From: Sipunculus nudus
Taxonomy: Eukaryota > Annelida > Sipuncula > Golfingiida > Sipunculidae
Reading direction: 5' to 3'
Assembly: GCA_026874595.1 (NCBI GenBank)
Contig: CM049310.1
Span: 53,086,558-53,150,557 of the forward strand
DNA length: 64,000 bases
A program made the translations under genes and the position numbers. The first letter of the stretch is position 1. Each line of letters opens with the position of its first letter. The notes under the pieces were generated by a model. The model made no database searches, was not told the DNA's origin, and saw nothing but the letters and a program-made list of their open reading frames with translations. Below, one piece after another: positions 37,038 through 48,238 of the stretch.

Positions 37038-39573
37038 TCTTAGTGTTATATAACATATTTTTTCATTAATTGTTTTACTGTTGACATTGATACCTGAGGT
37101 TATATGATAGTGACGCAGCCTCGTGAATGCCACAGACAGTGGACTTCAGCTTAAGAACCCAATTAAAATACCATTCATGCCGAAATTTAAGGAGAAATGT
37201 CACATCGTCTTAAATGTCACCTAGATGGCTACAGATATGGATAGAAAAGGTTAACACTCTCTAAGAAACTAAAAACTATGCATCAAATTTCCGGAAGTCC
37301 AGATAGGCCGTACCGTGGTAGCTATAGGCTTTGGACCTGAAGGTACCAGGTGCGATCCCCGCCACTCCTTATCTTAGAAATATGCGGTAATGTGTGAAAT
37401 AGGGAGGTTATATATTCTTGATTTGGCCTCTCGATAATATTAGCTTACAACACTAGCAATTCAAAATATTTAATAAAAAACCAGTTCTCTTATCGTATAA
37501 GTTAACCTTTAGCCTCAGTCATTACATAGATATAGCTGTACTCCTGTTGACCGGGATAATTTCTTATGGCGAACGTTCAATACTCGTTCGTATTTCCGGG
37601 TATGTCAACAGGAGGCCACGATTCCAACCCGAATACCAACTTGAAATCTTAATTGATCCATGGAATGGCTAGCTATTAAAATATCTTTAACACCAAAGTC
37701 TGACTGCGACGTTAGTCACTGCCTCCCGCCCTGTTTTTCATGCAGACTTTTTATGTTTCGACTTAGGGGACCTTTAACGTCGTCAATCCAGCGTTCCATT
37801 TGGACAAAATCATCACGTAACCTCAAGCCAGGAATTTGACTAACCGGGCAAATTTGAGATTCACTGAGATGACTTGATCTGCTCTAGAGACCAGCTGTGA
37901 CATTCCAGTTACTGATAGCGGTGGCAGCACCTGTCACAGTGATATATTGGACAAATTGGCGGCAAAGGCGTAGCATACCTATCAGAAGGGACGGAAGTAC
38001 ACACTGTGCGGAAAAGTCCCGACCAGTACCAAAAACGCAGCAATAGAGAGTACTGCAACCTAAGAGAACTTATCCCCAGAGCTAGACATTTAAGGTTACA
38101 ATTGGTTCAATTCATCTTGTAATCGGTGCCATCATGAGCCCTAACTGAACACACAACACACGATGTCCTTGCGGCCTTCTGATGCCGCCAGGAGCATCAT
38201 GGGAGAATTATTTGATTGACGTGAGTTTTGCCCTGGAAATACACAGCTGGTGATACGAAACGAATTCTAGCTTAAGGACAATGCAAGGCTACGTATTGAG
38301 ATAAAGACTGACTTAGATAAATCCGCTTGTTGTTTCCTCAGAAGAGACCAAAGACCCAGATCTACCATTAATTTGCCCGAGACCCAGAGTGGGAATTACC
38401 CTTTGCAATATGTCCATTGGCATTTGTAACAAAACACAATATAGTGTACTTTGGTAAGGTAGCTTAAAAAACAAGATTTCTCTTGAATTTTGTGTGTTTT
38501 TATATTCAGCTGTGGTAGATATTAACTAAAGGGGCAGCCAAGCAGGCAGCTGGGCGTCCCTGAAGGCAGTCTTAGTTTGGTCCAACCAGAGACGTTTTTA
38601 CAGCACACGGACGAACACTAAATGATTTACCATCGGGTGACAGTCCATCAGACAGCCCGGCCAGGCGCAGACAGGGGAAGCATTCCCCGGTGTATATGGG
38701 GCGACAGAAAATATTAAATGTTCAGAGATCATAGACAGAACAATTTGTTTTCTGACTCAAGACTTCCCGCAGGAATGTCTCTTTAAGGAAGCCTCTGTCA
38801 CATAACGTCTAAACTACATATCATGATAATAATTGCTGCTCATTTGTCCTTATTACGGCAAGTATTAAGCTAGCCAGAATATTTCTTCAAAAACTGAATG
38901 AGATCGATGTTCATGTTTACCCAGCATGATCACTTCTGTCACAAAAATAAAAATGTTTGTTTCAAATTGTTAATTGTTAAATTAATTTTGAATAATGTTA
39001 TTTTAAATATATTTTATATTTAAATTTTATTTTTTTTCATGCATAATTATGTACAAAGACTTGTAGTCAGACGGGTATGATTTTTTAACACACTAGTTAT
39101 CAAAGTTGTTTGTATCGTCTGAGGCTGAAGTAGTTAACGATGGTGAATTATTAACAACAGTTTGTTCCAAAAACATGTTATGACGGGAGTAATACATTGT
39201 TTGTCAAGTAGAATATAATAACATTATTAAAGTAAATTACAAGTAATACTGATGTTTATTATTTGAGATACAGAAAAATGGAATATAGAGCTGTGGCTCA
39301 TTGTATTTGAATACAATACAGTTCTTTCTTAAGACAGAATCACCAGTTAAATTTTAAATTACAAAATTAAGCTCAAATTGCGTTGACTCCGAGTCGCCTG
39401 CACTGAAATGTACTGTTTTTTTTGTTTACATTCCAAAATCGACTCTAGAATTTTCATATTTAATTTAAGAGCCACTTTCAGAAATGAAATATAAAAGGAA
39501 GGTAATTCACACGTTCAGGGTTCTCATTATTGATTATTGTTTTGCAACGTCATTGTTACTATGGCATACTATA
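37038..39573. other. spacer of the inverted duplication
   Basis: 2.5 kb without recognised genes. The section about 37640-38820 is GC-balanced and includes TGATTGAC (Pbx/Hox-like) near 38213, so it could hold regulatory DNA. 38940-39560 is strongly AT-rich. Confidence 0.4.
37307..37370 (+). mobile_element. tRNA-like fragment, possible SINE head
   Basis: Contains TGGTAGCTATAGG (A-box-like) and GGTGCGATCCC (B box with one mismatch), spaced as in a tRNA. No clear acceptor pairing or SINE body is seen. Could be a decayed SINE head or chance. Confidence 0.3.
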
Positions 39574-39649
39574 GGCTTTTTCAGCGCAGTAAGGATGAAA
39601 ATATGATATATTCATCCGACGAATGCCTGTCTGCAATACGTACGATTTT
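39574..39649 (+). repeat. 76 bp flanking duplication, left copy
   Basis: Begins GGCTTTTTCAGCGCAG and ends GTACGATTTT. It is identical to 40225-40300. Together they bracket the inverted 576 bp copy like an unusually long target duplication. Confidence 0.9.
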
Positions 39650-40225
39650 ACATACAAATGTACGTACGAATAGAAAGAGAAAATAAAGTGCACAGACTTA
39701 ACCGAAATCGTATCCTCCAGTTTTCATGGAGTTTTAGAATTGACATTGAGTGGTCAGTTTCTGAGGTCATTGTCTGAACCATCAAACTTTGTCTGAGACA
39801 GGATATTGTACAATTTATCTTACCGTCTAGTCTGACTTACAAGAGTAAGGAATTAAAAGACCTTGAACCCTGGTTTCTATACATGCAGAATATCTATAAG
39901 TTACTATAAGTTAAACTAGCAAACCTGGTTTATTTTCTTTCTTTGGTCTCCAGAAGCGTTCATCGAAGGCATTCAGAAAGAATAACAGAGCTGAACTGTA
40001 AAATGAGGGCACTTCCACCCTTAATGTCTAACTACCAATTGTCCCACCAGATGTCAGCATCATGAGAAAAGCTGTCAAGAAGAAAGAGGTACAATTAAAC
40101 ATAAATATCATTTGACTTAATCCCTAGATATTTGAGATAGTAACTGACGGACACACTAATAATCAAACTGACAGACACACTGATCAACAGCTTGAAATGG
40201 GTGACAGGTAATGAAACCTTATCCG
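39650..40225 (-). repeat. inverted duplication, right (new) copy
   Basis: Inverted copy of 36462-37037, lying exactly between the two 76 bp direct repeats; one G at 40225 is shared by the copy and the right repeat. The precise fit shows that this copy was inserted here. Confidence 0.9.
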
Positions 40226-40300
40226 GCTTTTTCAGCGCAGTAAGGATGAAAATATGATATATTCATCCGACGAATGCCTGTCTGCAATACGTACGATTTT
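40225..40300 (+). repeat. 76 bp flanking duplication, right copy
   Basis: Identical to 39574-39649. The next base differs (C here, A there), which marks the end of the duplication. Confidence 0.9.
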
Positions 40301-40731
40301 CACGGTATGTTGCTTTTCTTCTTTTACTATCGGCAATTTATAATTTCCCCGTGGTAATGGTAGTCTCTTTGTATCAAACTAAAGTATTGTAAACTTGCAG
40401 CGTGGAGGCCTTCAAACCAACCGTGTGTTTTAATCGCATAAGAATAGCGTTAAAACATTCAAACGTCTGAGCGGTTCATATTTATCTTGTTTGGGCGGCT
40501 AGAGGATTTTAGACCAAGGAGGCTGACTTGGTTTAGCATATTGCGAGTCTGCAAAGTGCCAAGGTGGGAGGGTATTGGACCGTGCTATAAAAACTCATTT
40601 TAAAATTTAGGCTGTAATGGCTTGATTTGAAGTTGTCGTAAAGGTATTTGATACAACATCCCTCACTGTTTCTTTACTAAGTGTGTTACTGTTCTAGTTT
40701 CCAGCAGTGGCGAATCAGGAAATTCGAGAAC

Positions 40732-40751
40732 GGGGGGGGGGGGGGGGGGGG
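40732..40751. repeat. poly-G tract (20 G)
   Basis: Uninterrupted G homopolymer, followed within 45 bases by (TA)n tracts. Confidence 0.95.
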
Positions 40752-40790
40752 CGTTAATATACTGGGAAAGCGGTTGACGGGTACTTAGCA

Positions 40791-40820
40791 ATATATATAT
40801 ATATATATATACAATATGCA

Positions 40821-40865
<45 letters not shown>
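40791..40865. repeat. (TA)n microsatellite, interrupted
   Basis: Two TA runs (40791-40810 and 40826-40865) separated by 15 bases. Confidence 0.95.
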
Positions 40866-40869
<4 letters not shown>

Positions 40870-41930
40870 AGTGTTTACGTTAACTAATTTAAGCCAATTA
40901 AAAAATCTAAATACTCATTTTTTATATCCCCTGTATGAATAAAATCTAAACCCATGTTCGTTTGGAAAGTTAATTACAGGTATACGGGAGAGGGTATGGG
41001 ATTGGGTGTCCCTTCCCGTATTTAAAAATCCTTGATTTAAATATGCATTTTAAAGAGGACACCTTTTACAAAAATATAAGGATTTTCTGTTCCTCAACTA
41101 CTGTTCTTTTAAATGTGTTTGCATAACGCAGTCAAACTTTAGAGGGTTGTGCTTCACGTGTGACCGGCTTTAATATCTATATTTCTTCAAAATTTGGATA
41201 TTAACTGGAAACTTCAAACATTCAATCGTTTGTAAAATGTTGATATCTGTATGGTGAAAATGCGCATCTACGTTTATAACTTGCAAAATACCATCCATTA
41301 AATGTAATCCTTGTGGCAATATAATTGATATGTTCAAGTCGCGTGTTGAACTTTGCATTTTACCGGTTTCAGTGGTATATGTAGTGCACCGGACTAAGCA
41401 GAGCACAATTCGTGAGATGGAGTTTTATCCGAGGAGCCGGATGCTATCTAATCCCAGGGATGTTCATTTATATTTAGTTCTATGGATTAGTATGTAATAA
41501 TCTGTGGATAAATTACTAATTTAATTGCTGGGGAATAAAAAAAGATGTATAAAAATGAAAAAAAAAAATAATAACTAATAACTGGGAAAAGGATTATAAT
41601 CAATAGATACAATGAGAGATATTACAGCTCAAGTGGGGGGGGGGGGGGGTCCAGGTTTTCACGTCGAAAATTGCTCCTATTTTGACTTAAGCATTCATAG
41701 CATCATTACATTTAATATATTGAAACTATGGGAGGCTGCAAACTCCTTAACATCCCTCGCGTTTTACTAAATCTAAGTATCGGCGAATATTTCTCTTTTG
41801 AATATCTGTGTTTATAATGTTATAATATGTATCTTATGTATCACAAATTCATAGTCTGCGACTTTATATCACAACAACAATATCCATCACAACTAGATCT
41901 GAACACTAGACCCGTTTAACCTAGTCTTTG

Positions 41931-41931
<1 letters not shown>

Positions 41932-41986
<55 letters not shown>
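41932..41986. repeat. (AT)n microsatellite
   Basis: Uninterrupted AT run ending 95 bases before the left terminus of element C. Confidence 0.95.
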
Positions 41987-41987
<1 letters not shown>

Positions 41988-44415
41988 GAGCATTAGATAT
42001 AAGAAAACACTTTAATGTGTTTACAAAGTCGATTTGCAAAAAAAAATATGGATTTCCGTGATGGATATTGTTTTAATATATACACTGTAAAAAGTGAAAA
42101 CATGTTTGGTGTTTCAAATGAACATGGCATTTTGTCCCAACTTTTGGCACACGTGTCAGGTACATATGGCGTTTTAAAATAAGACATGTTTCAAATTCAC
42201 GCTTTAACGTTTCAGCTTGAGACGGTACATGTGTCAGCTTGAAACATGTTTCGGTGATGGGATTGAGACACGTTTTTCAACATGTTTCACGGGTATTACA
42301 TGTCGTGCTGCTTACATGTCTCAACCTGAAACACGTATCACAAACACATGATTCGGAAAATCGGCGACCCACGAAACACGTTCTTGCGACATGTTTCAAA
42401 AGATAAACCGCCAGTTTCACCTTGAAACTGGAAATAGTTTGAAGCACCAGTTTGTCCCAACTTTTGGCACACGTTTTCCTGTTTCAAACCCCGTTTCACC
42501 TTTGTCATGTTTCAAAGTGTAAGAAACATGTTTGAAATAACTCCTCTTGCTTAACATTAAGTATTGATGAGAATCACAGGTTATACACAACATGCTATAC
42601 ACGACCAAGAACAAGGGATAACGACCCCAAAGTTCACCTGTGAATTTCTCACATATGACAATACTGGAAAAGCACAAGTTACTCTTTAATTATTTCACAA
42701 TAGAAAATTCCTGAAAGTGAATAGATCATTTCAACTACAAAATCATATAATTTCCAGCAGTTTACTATTTTTCCATTTTTTTTTAACATTTAACAAATAT
42801 GCCCGTGACAGTTTTGAAAAATAATTGTTGGACCGACTCTCGTAAACAAAATACTTGTCAACAAGACATAACTATGCTGTACACAAGTGAAACCAACATT
42901 AATGATTATCAAGTGCTGAAAATAAACAAAATTGAGGTCTAATGCAGCTTTTACATAAAAAATGACCATGGAATCTACATCTAAAAAGAAATTAAAATAT
43001 GTGGGCAAATTATAAGAATTGCAAGCCCAATTCAACAGACAGAAACCAACTGCATCAACACAGGACTGTTTAAGGAGTGTGTATAATTAGTTCTACCATA
43101 TATGTTAAAATATACTGACTTATAGTCAGCTGAGCTTAGATCAAAATCAGTGAAGTAAAGAAGGATGAGCACTGTTTTGTGATTCTGGAAAAAGTCAGCA
43201 TACATCTAAGACCAGATTTAGCTAAAAATGTAAATAAAATCAACAAATTTACCAAGTGATATGCCTTCACCTAGATTAATATATGTACAAAATATAGTGC
43301 AAATCATGCAATCATTTCTCAGAAAAGCTACAATAAAATTTAGTTAGGCAAGTTCCCTTCAAAATTTGCTGGGTAACAAGAATTAATATAAAAATAATGC
43401 AAATACTTTCATATTTATTATTTGTTACATTTGGATTAAAGGTATCATAAGCTGCTATGCTCAAGTCAGATTCCTAATGGGCCCACAATACGCATACACA
43501 AACTAGCAAATAAATTACCAAAAATGTGGGGGCACCACAAGTTTCTGTATGTGGTGCACCTGGCACATTTTAAACATATGTAAAATAATCTAAAGTATTG
43601 CCATTAATAAGAAAAGATGTTAGTATTAATAGATGAACAACAAACGACAGACAGACCAGTCGTATAGTGCTGGAGCTCAAAGAGGTACTAATGAAGGTGC
43701 ATGCACTGTAGGGATATTGATACAGGGAAGACGCTTAATAAAAAAATCATTTAAAATCATTAAAATACTTGATTTTAAAATTAAAAGCATAAATTACAAT
43801 AAATCAAAGTTGCATGAAAAAATACGTTATATATACTACTCATATAACCATCCTTCATTGTTATCCTATATCGTTTTTCTTGCAGATGAAAATCTGTAAC
43901 AAAGTAACATGCAATGAGTGTACAGATGCTCTTTTGAAATTACAGACGATTCTGTTGACTAAAACAAGCTGACTGAAAACTCTTGCCATAGTCTATTATA
44001 ATTCTGTGAATGATGAATAAAAACTGCAAAAAAAATGTCCACTAATAAATACTTGATAAATTACTGAGGATCATATATGCTAAAGATAAGCTTGGGGGTG
44101 TCTAAGCATAACTTCTTTAAATTACAAAGTGACTGTTAGAAATTGAATTACTCTTGCTTGGTAGAAGTACCTGAAAACAATGTTCCACTATTACACATAT
44201 CTGCTCAAAACAAAGTTTGCCAAAGTGCAAGTTTTACCTTATACTTGACTATTTGTCAAGGTTTACTTCTTTAAACTGTCAACAAATTCCTTGTAAGAAA
44301 TAGACTTACTGTTGTTTTGAACAGGTGCCTTAAAACAATGTTCCTGGAATAGATTCAGTAACTGACAAAAATCCCTGGGATAATTTAAATACAGTACAAA
44401 GTACCAAGCAAGCAG

Positions 44416-44566
44416 CAGGTTAAAGCTTCTCTAAATTAATCCAGCGCCATTTAAGGCACATATTTCTATACAATCTCCAACTATGGCTGCTGATCTCATC
44501 ATAGATAAAGACGATTAAAGGCTCAGCTCCCTCAGTATACTTGAATGTGTTTCCAGTAACATCCTC
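44416..44566 (-). CDS. candidate terminal exon inside element C
   Basis: On the minus strand an acceptor-like CTTTTTTTTGCAAG precedes an open stretch of about 49 codons ending in TAA. It starts EDVTGNTFKYTEGAEPLIVF, has balanced amino-acid use and is rich in W near its end. The family is not recognised. Its place inside element C suggests part of a transposon protein. The reading frame does not join cleanly to the upstream candidate at 45747-45836, so another exon may be missing. Confidence 0.35.
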
Positions 44567-45471
44567 CTTGCAAAAAAAAGAGAGAATTTATTCATATATA
44601 TGAGCTAACAGTAGCAAATCTTGTAGAATAACTGATATTCTCAAAATAACAATTTTATATGCCAACATGTTCCAGATACAACTTATGTTAACATCATATG
44701 GGGCAATCCAAAGTCAACATGGATACCAAGTTTCAATTTAATCAGTGCATAAGGCAATAGGATCTGATGCTTTTGTACATGTATTCATAGTAAAAGTGCT
44801 TAATTAGGGGAAAGGATAGTGGCATAATTCCTCTTAATACTCTCCATGAGCAATTTATGCATATCAAATATCAGAAGAATATATATGAACCCTGATTTTA
44901 CATAATCACATGCCTGTTGTAACCTGGGAGTTACCAGCAATAGTGCATAAAATTAAAAAATGCCACAGCTTGTCTTGTTTATCAAACTAATCATAACTAA
45001 TACACATGCACAGTTCTTATTATGATAAGAGATTAATCCACTGTTTAGAAACTGACACCTAAAATTTAGCAGTAAAAACAATAGGAATAAAAATGCATTG
45101 AACAAATGATTAAATATGTTTCCTTACTTATCTTATACTTATCCTCCCCAATGCTACCTCACTGCTTAAGAACAGTATTTAAACATTATATTGAGCTCTT
45201 CTTCAATGTGAAAAATATCAATTTTAGTTCATGTAATGTGTTTTAAAAGTTCTTATAATTTTCAGTGAACTCCAGACATTCTAAGATATGATAAAAAAAG
45301 CTCAGCCAAGTCACCTAATGAGAACCTTTTTACAGGGAAATATTAATTATTATTTGAGCACATATGAAATTGGTCAAATTTGACTTTGAATTGTAATCAT
45401 TGCCATATTACGAACCATTTATTTGAAATCTGCCCATATCCTGAAATATCCACTACAGCTGAATTAATTAA

Positions 45472-45634
45472 CCCCCCCCCCCCCCCTCCCATCTCTGGAC
45501 CAAAGTGTATCATGTTAGACCTGATGGAGCCCAGGTCTAGCATAGGACACAAGGGTCCAGAGATGGACTCATCCCTCCCCCCCCCCCCCACCCGCCCACC
45601 ATCACCACAACCCAACGCCCCCCCCCCCCCCCCC
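45472..45634. repeat. poly-C tracts
   Basis: Three C homopolymers (45472-45486, 45577-45589 and 45618-45634) within 165 bases. They produce proline-rich and glycine-rich frames on the two strands that should not be taken for genes. Confidence 0.95.
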
Positions 45635-45746
45635 TCCCATCGACCCAACAAACCCAATGATCCCCCCATATACACACACACACAATGCTGATGCAATAAG
45701 AAAAAAGCGGTGTTTGAATGAACGATTTCTTAATTGATATACCGAC

Positions 45747-45836
45747 CTCACTTTGGCCCATGATATTACATCGTCTAGAGAAGAGTGGCTGTTGATCCGG
45801 TTGACGTCTGTTTTTTTCAGTATTAGATGACGGCAT
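45747..45836 (-). CDS. candidate first exon inside element C
   Basis: On the minus strand an ATG opens a polar peptide (MPSSNTEKNRRQPDQQPLFS) followed after about 30 codons by a donor-like CCAAA|GTGAGG. An overlapping frame (45700-45979) is also open, so frame choice is uncertain. It lies just inside the right arm of element C and could be the start of its gene. No family is recognised. Confidence 0.25.
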
Positions 45837-46104
45837 TTCAGTTGGAATGCTTCTGCTTGCTCAGACTTAAATTCAAGTGACGAAATATTAAACCGAAAAG
45901 GCAAAAAATGGAGCCGTTGAAATATATGACTGCTTAAAACACGTATCAAACATGTCTCAGACATGTCTTGGTGTTTCAACGACCGTTAATCGGGAAAAAT
46001 TAGATGACACATGTAAAAGATGTGTCAGCCTGCAAACATGTCACAAACTGAAACATGTAAGAGTTTATTTGAAACATGAGTGAAGCGGCACTTTTTACAG
46101 TGTA

Positions 46105-47875
46105 AACAACAGATTTGTTGTTGATTACAGAACATGAACCAATCAATGGTAACAAACTGTAAAACTAGTAAACATTGTGTGACAAGAGACACTAGATGAA
46201 TTAGCCTAAGGAACCAGAGAGTCTGATCCGGTGCCCTCGTAACAGATTCACAATAACGGTATATATGGTTAATTGGCCGGATGTGAGACCTGTTTCCTCT
46301 GCGGTAACCAGTAGCTCGTCTCGCAGGCAATAAAGCAAAGAAACACGCCAATGAATTATAGAGCTTTGATCAGAACAGCCAAGCACGTCAGAGGCGACGC
46401 GAACAAGTTAATCAATCATGTCCATGTCACAGAATGAGCTTGGCTAACAGTTCGGTTGAGTCGATGACGCTCTACTGGTGAGGTGCATGTCTGGTCTTTT
46501 GTGTGCTGTGGTGCCACCCCGCTCTCAAGTTTTCACTGTCTGGCTCGCGTCTGCCAAAGCTGGTACATTAACACTAATCATATAATGTTCACCGCCTGAC
46601 TGGACTCCATTAGTGGAAACGCAAAAAAACTTGGAAGGCACGGATGCAACCTTGCCAGAAGGATACTTGGAAGATACCAACACCTCAAAATGTTATCCAT
46701 GTTCCACAGTTAATACTTCCGCACATTTTAAAAGGGAGATGGTTACAAAGTGGGCTGGGCTTGAGCTTTACTTTTGACCCAAGGAAATCGTCCTTTGGGA
46801 AAAAGAGACATTTACCAGCACACACCAATTTCCTCTCTCTCACCTTGCAAGATTGTTCATTGTTAGAGTACAACATTGTTAAAGTTGAACACCGATTATG
46901 AATCTTCAGACTTCTTGTTTTGCTTCATTAAGCTGCTTCATATCTCTGAATACTTTCAATTTTTTGCTGATTTTGACTTTGATATTCTAATTCTAAGCTG
47001 TAGACGTTAGAGATGGTTTTATTATGTTTGAAATTATGAAAGTGAAAACCTTTTAATGGTTAGTATAGAGGCTTCTGAATATCAATATTCGTGAACAATT
47101 ACACCCATGAGGTGTTTAAGCAGCATAATCTGGCCCTGTGCGAGGAGCTTTATGATCCCTTAACCCCTAGTTATAATAATAATTATAATTATAATCAATA
47201 TAAATACAATAATGAGAAAATATTTTACTAAACTACAGACATACGGGGCCATATAAATAAGTATAAATTCATTTTCAATATTTTATCTTATATAAATGAA
47301 ATATTTTAATAAATTACTGATGTGTATAATCTTTCAACATTATAGCCCTAATTTAGGTGAATCCACTATGATATACAAATGAACTGACGATCTAATCACA
47401 GACAGTCTAAGCTATATCATTAACCTATTCCCGATACTAGCTACAACACTTGCTCCAAGAATCCTTATATCCTAACCTCTGCCTCCATCGTGTGGTCTAC
47501 GCTGGAGGTCAATAGACAGGTACATAATTCTGTGGCTCGCCTGGCCGCATCATCACCTGCAAATCAGATTTAAGCGTCTCGCTTTTTTTCAGTCTGGGGC
47601 AATTTTCTTCGGGCTAGATGAAATCTGAAGACCGAAGCTTAAAGAAAGGGGCCAAGGTACTGTTCTTTGACGGCCAGTCATCAGCGCTGTCCCTGCAGAA
47701 ATCATATTAGCAATCGAAATAGCCACCAATGCAGGCCGTAATAGCCAGGCCATAAAAAAAATGGATAGGCAGATTGATAGGCAGGTAAAATTCATTTGGA
47801 ACACTGGAACACAGAAGCAAGAACTTTCAACACAGAAGGTGAAGTTTCAGCCTTCATTTTTAAGCTTGTTTAACT

Positions 47876-47879
<4 letters not shown>
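46105..47879. other. non-coding stretch, nothing recognised
   Basis: AT-rich except about 46390-46570 and 47440-47700. The 85-codon frame at 46644-46901 is overlapped by an open frame on the other strand and has no recognisable domain. Confidence 0.4.

Positions 47880-47938
<59 letters not shown>
47880..47938. repeat. (TA)n microsatellite, SINE tail
   Basis: Uninterrupted TA run directly after the 3' end of the minus-strand SINE copy, so it may be an expanded SINE tail. Confidence 0.95.
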
Positions 47939-47939
<1 letters not shown>

Positions 47940-48178
47940 GCATAATTCCATTCTAGTTTCGGACTATGTGACAGAGTAGTATTACATGCTTTCTGTCATG
48001 TTAACGACTACTGCACCTGCGAGCCATAGGTGTGTTATCCTTCCCATTACTGTGTCATATCACCGAGAAACCCCCGAAAGGCGCGCTCATTTGTGAATAA
48101 TACACGGACTTTGGGTACAACCTTCCCAATAAGCCTGCAGAGCGCCCACCCTACGGCGGGCCGAGTTGTTAAAAGTCT
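47939..48178 (-). mobile_element. tRNA-derived SINE, family 1, copy 2 (5'-truncated)
   Basis: Minus-strand relative of 1473-1800. It shares the GCTCTGCAGGCTTATTGGGAAGG-like body, the GGGGGTTTCTCGGTG segment and the end CACATAGTCCxxAACTAGAATG. The tRNA-like head is missing. Conceptual peptides of the two copies align (PRNP.KA and LQSAHP), which confirms homology. Confidence 0.7.
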
Positions 48179-48238
48179 GTTTTTTTTTCAAGATAACTTA
48201 CTGGGGTTGGTATAATAACACTCATTTCTGATCAGGTG

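Larger units (their letters stand above)
40301..42080. other. non-coding stretch with G and TA tracts
   Basis: No gene recognised. It contains poly-G at 40732-40751, (TA)n at 40791-40810 and 40826-40865, poly-G at 41635-41649 and (TA)n at 41932-41986. The CAGTGGCGAATCAGG before the first poly-G looks like a transposon end but has no partner. Confidence 0.5.
42081..46104. mobile_element. TIR element C, CACTG-type, 4.0 kb
   Basis: TACACTGTAAAAAGTG at 42081-42096 is matched exactly by its inverse at 46089-46104. If the outer TA is the target duplication, the element proper starts CACTG. The left arm (to about 42545) and the right arm (from about 45930) are dense in GTTTCAAACATGT-type motifs in both orientations. 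The 3.4 kb interior is AT-rich with C tracts and minus-strand pieces that look coding. CACTG ends with a TA duplication resemble animal CACTA/EnSpm-like or similar elements, but the superfamily is not proven. The element is too long for a simple MITE and may be a decayed autonomous copy. Confidence 0.65.

Noticed and set aside
40706-40751. hAT-like transposon end before the poly-G tract
   Set aside because: CAGTGGCGAATCAGG looks like a terminus, but no second end or target duplication is visible.
45380-45696. Proline-rich and glycine-rich frames
   Set aside because: They are produced by poly-C tracts and are mirror images on the two strands.
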